Of a DNA stretch of 64,000 nt, positions 56,194 to 64,000 are shown in pieces; positions within the stretch are counted from its first letter, which is position 1, and each line of letters begins with the position of its first letter. The stretch spans positions 620,001 through 684,000 of the forward strand of contig CM074764.1 in assembly GCA_037355855.1 (NCBI GenBank), given 5' to 3'. A model generated the notes under the pieces. It ran no database searches. It was given only the letters and a program-made list of their open reading frames with translations, and had not been told where the DNA came from. Both the position numbers and the translations under genes were made by a program. The stretch is from Pseudo-nitzschia pungens (Eukaryota > Bacillariophyta > Bacillariophyceae > Bacillariales > Bacillariaceae).

Positions 56194-56984
56194 ATGGCTC
56201 GTTCCGGTATGTATACTAAAGCAATCGTCTCCGAAATCGGTTTGTATTCGACCGTCTCCTCGTTTCATGGAATACGGACAGCGAGCAACTCACACAATCC
56301 TGCCGTGCATCGCATCGCATTGCGACGCGTTGCGTTGCATCGCATTCCCTCGCCCCAACAGGATTTTCCAAGAAAGCGACCGTCGTCAAGGCCAAGGCGA
56401 CCCAGTCCAAAACCATCCAAAGAAAACGCTCCGGCGGTTCCGGCGCCAAGGGAGACACCGCAAACACGATTCTCGACAAGATGGCGGAAATGGATCGGAT
56501 CGGCGCCAAGGAAGTGAACGAAAAAGTCCTGCTCAAGGCCACCGGATACGCCGGGCCCGACACCAAGACCTACCGGAATGCCGTCAGGGAACTCGTCAAG
56601 ACACTCGGGTACGTCACCAAGACCACTAAGAACAAGATCACCGCGTATTCGCTGACCGAGGTCGGCCGGAACCACCTCGTTGAAACCGGCAAGCTCGTGG
56701 TCGCTTTGGAAGCGACCAGCAACGACGAACTCCACCGGCAGCTCAGGTCCACGCTGGGAGAAAGCGTCAAGGCCCCCGCCGCCAAGCTCGAGGCGATATT
56801 TGACGAGCTGCTGGACGGCCGGTGGCACGACCCGAAGGACCTGGTGGCGGTGGCGGGGTATTCGCGGAGCGACTCGTCGGGGTACAAAAACATCATGGCG
56901 AGCCTCAGGAACCTCGATCTGTTGGAAAAGTCGGGCAGGACGGTTCGGTTTTCCGACAAGGTGTACCCGTTTGGGCGTCCGTGA
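56194..56984 (+). CDS. Small basic protein with two winged-helix-like halves
   Basis: Exon 1 is only 13 nt (56194-56206, ATGGCTCGTTCCG); a 155-nt intron (GTATGT...CAACAG) leads to exon 2, 56362-56984. 211 residues. The first 35 are Lys/Arg-rich (SKKATVVKAKATQSK). Two similar halves follow: DKMAEMDRIGAKEVNEKVLL, Y-R-N-A-V-REL, LGYVTKTTKNKITAYSLTEV, and ELLDGRWHDPKDLVAVAGYS, Y-K-N-I-M-ASL, LDLLEKSGRTVRFSDKVYPF. Each reads helix-helix-recognition helix-beta wing, like winged-helix DNA-binding folds. A chrom-associated or DNA-binding role is inferred; no named family is recognised. The frame is clean and the ATG is divergent from the disrupted gene 68 nt away. The intron contains GCATCGCATTGCGACGCGTTGC repeats. 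Confidence 0.72.
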
Positions 56985-57478
56985 TGAGAAGGAACAACAA
57001 AAAGATGCTCCCACACCGAGTGACCCTTCCGCAGCGTAGGAAGAAGGATGCATCTGCTAGGGCGCATTTTAAAATTTTTTTTCATCGGATTGTTCTGTCG
57101 ATCCACCGAGACCATTGCGTACATAGCTATGGTGCCGTTTGGAGAAGGCTCGTAGCTAGTGGGTGTAGTGTAATGACCCTTCTTTGCATAATTATTAAAG
57201 TGACCACCAACTTTTTCTTGCTTGCTTGCCTGCGGTAGTCCTTCGGTAGTTGCGGTTGTGGTTGTGGTAGTTGCTGTTCGAAGTGTTGACCTCGGCATGC
57301 GCGAAGATCAATTTAACCATCGAGTTTTCATTTTGGATCGGGTTTGTTGTTTTTGTCCCTGGCCTTTGTCTCATTTTGTTGCCTGGCCTTGTTCAGGTCG
57401 TAGAGTTTCTGTTCGAATGGCTTGTTATTTTTATCTTTGTTATTGTTGTTATTGTTGTTGTTGTGTTTGTTCTTGTCC
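56985..57478. other. Convergent spacer
   Basis: 3' flanks of two converging genes. GTTGTTATTGTTG-type repeats extend from the neighbouring coding sequence. No gene is seen. Confidence 0.5.
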
Positions 57479-59652
57479 TCATTTTGTTGCCTGGCCTTTT
57501 TTAGGTCGTTTTGTTTCTGTTCCAATAGGTGTTTCTTCTTGTTGATATTTTGTGTTCACGTCGTTGTCTTTGTTTTTGGCAATGGTTTGCGGCTTGGCTT
57601 TTTTCGGGTCGTTCCGTTGTTGTTGTTGTTCTTGTTGTTGGTGGTGGTGGTGAAAGAGTTTTTCGTTGTTCGCCAATGCTGCGGCGCCACCACCGCCACC
57701 CTTCGTTCCGGGCTTGTAGTAGTGGTTGGCGTTTTGTTGCTGTTGTTGCTGCTGCTGCCGCTGATTGACCCGATTGAGCTTCTTGACCTGCACGGCCATG
57801 CGCTTCAGGGTCAGCGTCGCGACCTTCCGGCAGGGAAATCCCGGAGCGCACCGGCTGCGATTGTTTTCCACCAGAATCGTCGAGAGGTGCTCCCTCAGAT
57901 ACTCGCTCGCGCGCTTCGCCCGGATCGGGTCGATCGAAAAGTCTTCCTCCACCAGCTGCCACATCCATTCCTGCTTGTCGAGTCCCAGCAGCGGGTGGTC
58001 CGTCGCGTTTTCCCACGGCAGGTCCCGGTAGTCCCTGCGGCGGGGATCCATGTGGTCCATGCTGTCGGAGGTGATGCTCCGGGACTTGAGGGCGTAGGGC
58101 TTGTAGGGGAAATCCCGGCGGAAGCAGCGGGCCAGCGTGATGTTGGGATGGCGCTCGGCCTTCCATCCGTCGTAGCAGAGGTCGAATTGCTCGGTGGCGA
58201 GCGCGTGGTTGCTGTAGGCGACCCGCGGAAAGGCCAGGAGCGGTTGTTGGGAAAACGAGACCGTTTGTTGGTCGTGCTGGCCGGTGTTTTTGGTTTCGTT
58301 TTGGCGGTCGCGGTCGCTGTCGCTGTCGTTGAATCTCTTTCGCAATCGCGGGGGCAGCGGCAGTGGCAACGACACGGGCAGCGCTTTCGATTTCGATTTC
58401 GGTTTGGTCGTCAGGCCCACCCGGGTGAATCCGGCCGAGGCGCAGTAGTGGGGTTCTTGTCGGAGTCCGACGATCCCGCTGGACACACCCCTTGCTTTGT
58501 ACTGCTGATCGGTGAGCCGAAAGACCTCGCGGTTGTGCCACTCGATGTGGTCCGTCCCGCAGAGCAACCACCAGGTCGTGTTGAGAGACGGGCTTATTGT
58601 CGCTGTTGTGTTATTATTGGCAGCAGCAGTTGTCGTTTTGAGGCGGAGCCATTCCTGCTGTAGTTGGGTGTGCGAGATGGCCAGATCCTGGACCCACTCG
58701 ATGGCCCGGTTGTTCAATCCGTCGTCGGCGTCCAGCATGGTCTCGATGAGCATCAGCGGTTTGTCGTCGCTTTTGTCGCCTTCGGCGTTTTCGTCATTGG
58801 GGGTCCCGCTGCCGGGATGGCTTCCGCGTTGTTGTTGCTGTTGCTGCTGCTGCTGCGATTCTCCGAACGAGTCTTCCAGGGTTCGCAGCAAACGCTTCGG
58901 ATCGCCCGTGAGGACCTCCACGGTGCCGTCCCGGACGGCCCGGGCGATCTCCTGGAATCCCGCACCGTACGACGTCACGTTGGGCACCCCGACGCCGTCC
59001 GCGGCCCATTCCGGATTGTCGGTCAGAATCAGATAGGCGTTTCCGTCCGGGAAGTTCGGCATAGCCGACGACGACGACGACGACGACGATTCCAGCAATT
59101 TTTGCAGGTCCTCGATGACGCCTCGGTCGATGCCGGGATCCACCAAAACGAACCACGAAAAGTCGTACAGCTTTCCGAACCCGCGGGGAGTGCCACTGCC
59201 ACCGCCACTGCCACTGCCACCGCCACCGGTGGTGTTGCGATCGCTCCCACCTTTGTTGGCGCGGGCAAGCGCGAGCGCGGATTGGTGCCTGACGGTCGGG
59301 TAGCAAAAGGTTTCGAAGAGCAGGTACCGCGCCCGGGCCAGGACCGGCTGTCCCTTTTGGCCCAGCATGAAGCGGGTCGTCACGCTGTGGACGATGGTGT
59401 AGGGGGAGGAAAACGACCTCCGGACCGCCGTTTCGGGATATTCGTATTCGCTCGGAGGAGGATGCAGTTTCGGTGTCGTTCTCAGCGATCGGAGGAGGTC
59501 GGAGCGGTCGCCGGACTCCGGCGGATTCGAATTCCACCACGACGTCGTCATCGGGAGGTTTCGAAAGAAAACGACAAATGCGCCGATCCATACCATCCAC
59601 GTGCCAAAAATTATCCACGCGGAGAGGGACCGAAACCGGGATTTCTTGCGCT

Positions 59653-59689
<37 letters not shown>

Positions 59690-59854
59690 AAAGGGATTGT
59701 TCACTCGGTGATGGCGATGAGGAGTCGAAGAGGAGGAGGAGGAATGTTGGCGACGATTCCTGGGCGCACTCGTGCTTTCGTGGTTGGATCGTCCATCGAG
59801 GTTTGTCGCGTCGCCTTCCTCGTCGTTCTCGTGGGAAGGGTGTCGTTTCTGCAT
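57479..59854 (-). CDS. Golgi-type glycosyltransferase, putative rhamnosyltransferase-like
   Basis: Minus strand, ATG 59854 (an upstream extension has no ATG), 791 residues, one exon. A type II topology: 77 cytoplasmic residues with a Ser12 run and KRKKSR, then one anchor (LSAWIIFGTWMVWIGAFVVFF, 78-98), then the lumenal part. Motifs are IVHSVTTRFMLGQKG, ARYLLFETFCYPTVRHQSA, WFVLVDPGIDRGVIEDLQKL, AYLILTDNPEWAADG and LIETMLDADDGLNN, the DxDD-like sugar-nucleotide/metal site. HxVxTRF, a PS/TxRxQ piece and a (R/M)LDADD site are features of the putative rhamnosyltransferase family; other GT-A type transferases remain possible. Gln and Ser runs and a Gly-rich loop are inserted between core segments, and the C-terminus is Gln/Lys-rich. 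Modification of secreted or wall glycans is likely. Confidence 0.65.
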
Positions 59855-60640
59855 GCCTGAATGAATCGATGAATCAATACCTCTTTCTGTTTGGCTTTCT
59901 CTTGCTTTCCTCCACAACCTATCCTCGCAACGCTGGTCGATCGATTGGATTGGATTGAATTGGATTGAATCGGATTGAATCGGATTGAATCGGATTGAAT
60001 TGAATTGGATTCGTTTCGTTTCGAGCCAAAGTGACCACAACGCAATGCAATGCAATGCAATGCAATGCAACCCGACACAACTCAGCCAAAAACATGGACG
60101 GGAAAGCCGGTCACCTCTACTTACCGGTAGGTAAGGTTAAGGTCACAAATCCAACAAACGACCAGATTGATTCCGATGGAAACCTCCTCACAAAGACGAC
60201 CACATTGGACATAATATCATTATCTTTGCAGTCAAGATTAATGTTAAGGCTAAAAACAACCCCACCGATGCAGATTGATGACGAGATTCGATTCTTCATT
60301 CTTTTCGCGTTCGGTGGCTTTCCTGTTTTGGTGGGTCACGTGTTGTTACGGTAAACCTTACGAGTTTGGATGGAAATCGGAAAAAGAGGCGTAAGAACTT
60401 ACTCCGTTCAGTGAGTACCGTAAGGTTAATTAACTTAAAACACGGCATCCCCATTGGAATGATCGATGATCGTCCCGGATCCGAAAAGAAATCACTTCTC
60501 GTCCTTTTTGAGAGAGATAAATCTTACCTCGTACTACGTAAGGCTTACAGTAGTTGCTCACTCACTCACTCACTCACTCACTCACTCACCACTATTATTA
60601 GTATTATTATTATTGCTACTTTTGTTGATCGGAAGCAACC
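59855..60640. other. Divergent spacer with tandem short repeats
   Basis: Between the divergent glycosyltransferase and PhoD-like genes. GATTGGATTGAAT/CGGATTGAAT repeats (59939-60011), AATGCAATGCAATGC (60042-60070), GGTAAGGTTAAGG (60129-60141), GGTAAACCTTACG (60349-60362), GTACCGTAAGGTTAATT (60415-60431), and ACTC repeats (60557-60589) precede the ATG. No gene is supported. Confidence 0.5.
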
Positions 60641-62806
60641 ATGAGCCAAGCAGGAGACACCAAAGAAGCCGACGCCAGAGCATCCGTCGCCACGACGACT
60701 TCGCGGATCGCCTTTGGCTCCTGCCACAAGAGCAGCAAGTCCGCCGTGCCACCGATCTGGGACACCATTCTGCCTCCCCTCCCCGATGCCGGCCGGGAAA
60801 TCGATTCCGAAATCGAAAGCGCGTCGTTTCGTTCCGATTCCGATCCCAATTCCGATTCCAAACTGGACGCGTGGCTGTGGCTGGGTGACGCCATGTACCC
60901 GTCCCACAGGGATCTTGTGACGAACAAGAAATACTACGGGCCGGCCCCTCCGGAAGAGGTGGAAGCCGGCCTCCGGGCCATGAAACACGAGAACGCCACC
61001 ATCGGATACAAGGGATTTTTGGAGCGACTGAATCGGTATTACCACGAGAACGACAAAGGCGGGAGTAGCGAACATCGGAGCGGAGGCGGTCCGCTCGTGA
61101 CGGGGATCTGGGACGACCACGATTTCGGCGGAAACGACATGGGGTCGAGCATGCCCGAAAAGAAACGGCGGCAGCGAATCTATCGCTCCTTTCTGGGGAC
61201 GCGGGCGACGACGGACGAGTCGTCCGGCGACGTTGCGAACCGCGGCGAGGACTCGCTACAAGGTGGCAGTGGCAGTGGCAGCGAGACCGAGACCGAGACC
61301 GAGACCCGCGACGGAATGTACCACCGGGTCGACCTGGAGGGCGGAAAGATACGGGTCTTGGCCCTCGACACGAGGTGGTTCCGAGAGGACCATTGCGTAC
61401 CGAGCGTTGCCCACCGAATCCCGATGGGGAACGCCGTGGCCTGTCTGACGCGGTGGATGACCTCGGTGCGTGCGAAACGAAACGAAACGAACCGCTGCGA
61501 CTCGATTGCCGCGCTGCCGCACCGGTGGACCGCGTGTTTTTTTTTTTTTCGGAGAGAGAGAACCCGTTCCTCGAACCGCGGTTTGGGAGAATGGGAGGGA
61601 ACGAAGCGAAGCGAAGGATGAATCCTCCCGCGAGAATGGTTCGGCGCGAATGAATCTGACCATTTTTCGTTCTTTGATTTGATTTGATTTGGTTTGGTTT
61701 GATTTCTTTTCTTTTCTTTTCTTTTCTTGTGTCGTTCTCTCATCGTTTGCTTTTCTTCCACGCATTTCGTCGTTCGAAACCCGTTGATTCCATTCCGTTT
61801 CGTTTCATTTCATTCCGTTTCATATCATTCCATTCCGCTCCACGCGACTCGCACTCCCAACACGACACGACAGGGATTGCTTCTGGAACGATTCGCGTGG
61901 ATGTGGGGAAAGGGCGACTGCCGAAACGCCGGGATTCTGGGAGACGAGCAGTGGCAATGGCTGGAGAACGAGTTGCTGGCGGAATCCTCCCGGGAAGCGG
62001 CGAGCGCGGATCCTCGTCGTCATCATCATCCCCCCGAGCTCTTTGTGATCCTGAGCAGCATCCAGGTCTGGAGCACCAATCCCATCATGGAGGGCTGGGG
62101 GCACTTTCCGACCGAGCAGGAGCGCCTGTGGAACTTGCTGCGGACTCATTACGGCAACAACAACAAGAACAATGGCAATGGCAACGACCCGATCGATCCT
62201 CCGCTCCCGCCGGCGCCGGTGCTCTTTCTGAGCGGGGACGTGCACCACGGCGAGATTTCCGGCGGGCCCGGATACTACGAGATCACCAGCAGCGGGCTGA
62301 CGCACCACTGCGGGCAGCACAAGCTGTACGGAAGCGTCTGCGAACCCGTCCTGCGAACCTTTTCCGATCACCGGTCGGGGGTGCGCGGCGAGGGCCGGCA
62401 GAACGACAACGACGGTGGTGGTGAAGGTGAAGGTGAGAGCTACAGCGACAAGGACAAGGACAAGGACAAGGACCACGACCATCGAGACCGGTACTTTATT
62501 GGGCTGAACTATGGTGTGCTCGAGGTCGTCACAACCACAAGCGACAGCGACAGCGACAGCGACGACCATCATCACCGGCACCCGAAGCGGGAGGTCCGGG
62601 CCCAGATCCGCAACGCCACCGGCCACACCGTGCTGGAGGTCACCCAGGCCCTGGCGGGGCACGGTCCCGTTCCGGTCCTGCCCCCCTACAGCGAGCTCCC
62701 CCGCGTCTGGGACGGCCACCTGATCCCGTACGCCAGGGGAGCGCTGCTGCTGGCGGCCGTCGGGCTGGCCTCGATCCGGGCGGTGCTGTTGGGGCGGACG
62801 AGATGA
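60641..62806 (+). CDS. PhoD-like metallophosphatase with C-terminal membrane segment
   Basis: Exons 60641-61465 and 61874-62806; intron 408 nt (GTGCGT...GACAG), phase 0; 585 residues. PhoD-family metal-site motifs in order: RIAFGSCHKSS (22-32), LWLGDAMYPSH, GIWDDHDFGGND (about 152-163), LALDTRWFRED, then in exon 2 GILGDEQWQWLE, LSGDVHHGEISG (about 393) and TSSGLTHHC. The family hydrolyses phosphodiesters and phosphomonoesters with Ca/Fe; in marine algae such enzymes serve phosphate scavenging, but this protein lacks an obvious N-terminal signal peptide. A C-terminal hydrophobic helix (ALLLAAVGLASIRAVLL) after the catalytic domain suggests a tail anchor. Acidic repeats (DKDKDKDKDHDH; SDSDSDSDD) are inserted in loops. 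Confidence 0.87.
61466..61873 (+). repeat. Repeat-filled intron of the PhoD-like gene
   Basis: This intron carries GAAACGAAACGAAACG (61475-61490), a T13 run near 61538-61551, a TTTGATTTGGTTTGGTTTGATT run, TTCTTTTCTTTTC (61705-61727) and CATTTCATTCCGTTTC runs near 61800. The splice sites are canonical and frame is kept. Confidence 0.7.
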
Positions 62807-63020
62807 GATGAGACGAGACGAGACGAGACGAGATGAGATGAAATGAAATAATGAAATGAAACGAAACGAAACGAAACGAAGTGAGATGAGATGAGATGAA
62901 ATGAGACTAGATGAAATGAAATGAATTGAGATGAGATGAGATGAGATGAGATGAGATGAATTGAGATGAGACGAAACGAAGTGAGATGAGATGAATTGAG
63001 ATGAGATGAGATGAGATGGA
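62800..63020. repeat. (GATGA/GACGA/GAAAC)n pentanucleotide minisatellite
   Basis: About 220 nt of pentamers of GATGA, GACGA, GAAAT and GAAAC type begins at the stop codon of the PhoD-like gene. A long minus-strand ORF over it is an artefact of the repeat. Confidence 0.85.
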
Positions 63021-63886
63021 CAACAGGCAATAAGGGATGGAAGGAAGGCAACGTGGGGAACAGCGCGCTTCCAAACGAAACGTCGATGATTGGAATGTTC
63101 GAATGCGCAGCAATACTGAACGATGCTAACCAATAAAACGTCGGGAACCGCACCGCACGTGCGCAACCTCTCCTCCCAACGCGGAAGGCATTGTTGCGCC
63201 AACCATCGTCTCTTCCTTTTTCTCCTCCTCCTCCTGCATTCGTAGTAACCCAGATCGAGTGCTCGAGGCAGGATCAAAACGCAAGACGAAGAAACACCCT
63301 TCTACACTGCTACTCGTAGGTAGTAACCTTAGTTGTGAGTCACCCAGTGATCTCTTTCATCCCGGGCAGATTATTTTGCGAGATTGTGCGACAAAAGGTT
63401 TCAACAAAAACTTTTTTATTAAAACAATACTTCGTACAGTAATAATAATAGTATCATTCATGTTGAAGGGATAACCTTACCGTAAGGTTTTACAATCTGA
63501 GTTCTAGAAAGCAACTACACGTATGTAATGCAAACTAAGGTTAGAGTTGTTGTTCCAGTTGCATTCGGAATGAAAAAGATCGTGACAGTTTCTTCTCGTG
63601 TTTCATGAAGGATGTGATGATTAAGGCTTACGAGCAAGTTAGCTGTACCGGTACGTAATTACTGCATCGATCATGTCGATCACGGATCTCCGACGATGAT
63701 TCACAGAATTTGCGGAATTGTTGAGCGACAATCCCAACTGGAGAAACCGGTGCTCGGCACGACGCACGACGCTCGACGCCATTCCCATAGGTACGAGCAA
63801 CAGTGCTTCGCGCGCATCGTCATCATCGTTGCAATACATACGGTGGCGGCGCACCCCACCCCGGTGCGTAAAACGCGGCATCAACC
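63021..63886. other. Spacer before the right-edge gene
   Basis: AT-mixed spacer with AACCTTACCGTAAGGTTTT (63473-63492), a self-complementary copy of the window's dispersed motif, and GTACCGGTAC near 63645-63655. No gene is supported on either strand. Confidence 0.45.
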
Positions 63887-64000
63887 ATGAGGAGCGCCTC
63901 GTTCGCCGCACGCGGGTGCAGCGGGCGCATCGGCGGCGCCCTCGCTCGGAGCCGCGCCGTTGCCCCATCGGCGACGAGATCGACCCCCTCGGTTTCGGAG
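63887..64000 (+). CDS. N-terminus of a probably organelle-targeted protein (cut by the right edge)
   Basis: ATG 63887 in a strong context (CAACCATGAGG) opens a frame of 38 codons to the edge: MRSASFAARGCSGRIGGALA and then SRAVAPSATRSTP. It is rich in Arg, Ala and Ser with no acidic residue until the last codon, as in a mitochondrial presequence. The sharp rise in GC from 63845 on fits the start of a gene. Nothing can be said about its function. Confidence 0.5.
   Translation, partial: MRSASFAARGCSGRIGGALARSRAVAPSATRSTPSVSE

Noticed and set aside
57422..58663. 413-codon plus-strand ORF and 356-codon minus-strand ORF inside the glycosyltransferase gene
   Set aside because: Both overlap the glycosyltransferase in other frames; only the 791-codon frame has the anchor and the LDADD site.
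61820..63277. 485-codon minus-strand ORF
   Set aside because: Half is antisense to the PhoD-like exon 2 and half is the translated GATGA pentamer repeat (SSHLISSHLISS type).

Overview
The window looks like nuclear DNA of a photosynthetic stramenopile, most likely a diatom. The support is a fucoxanthin-chlorophyll a/c-type light-harvesting protein with a bipartite plastid presequence, two more proteins with signal peptide plus SF/AF-type plastid cleavage motifs, spliceosomal GT-AG introns (about 57-410 nt, including ones used to join GH81, RAE1, nardilysin, PhoD and DUF1995 exons), a laminarin-type GH81 glucanase, and single genes separated by 0.1-2.2 kb spacers without operons. The species is not determined.

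Layout. 0-18.3 kb: GC-rich genes for a glutamine-rich protein (cut by the left edge), a HAD phosphatase, a polytopic class 3 lipase (DAG-lipase-like), the mRNA export factor RAE1/Gle2, a plastid-type SET methyltransferase and a 2OG-Fe(II) oxygenase with Sel1-like repeats. 18.3-35.2 kb: a more AT-rich stretch with long spacers, a GH81 glucanase, a Ser/Arg-rich phospho-protein-like gene, a plastid DUF1995 gene in four or more exons, and a small spliced gene that has no long single-frame ORF. 35.2-50.9 kb: GC-rich again, with a nardilysin-like M16 protease carrying a Tudor-like insert, a 1,543-residue disordered membrane-anchored protein, a beta-hydroxyacid dehydrogenase-cupin fusion, the light-harvesting gene and a small hypothetical. 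51-56.1 kb: three minus-strand genes whose reading frames are repeatedly interrupted by single-base shifts (one a secreted beta-propeller-repeat protein). 56.2-64 kb: a small basic protein with two winged-helix-like halves, a Golgi-type glycosyltransferase, a PhoD-like phosphatase, and the first 38 codons of a gene cut by the right edge.

The genes do not form one pathway; they are a mixed eukaryotic neighbourhood (plastid, secretory, nuclear export, lipid signalling). The most notable items are unusual domain fusions (nardilysin with a Tudor-like insert, dehydrogenase with cupin, 2OG oxygenase with Sel1-like repeats, GH81 with twin Cys-rich modules), a dispersed GTAAGGTTAC-type motif found only in spacers, introns and spacers filled with penta- and tetranucleotide minisatellites, and a set of single-base frame disruptions that in four GC-rich genes are all of the +1 type. 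I found no CRISPR array, rRNA, convincing tRNA or intact transposon.
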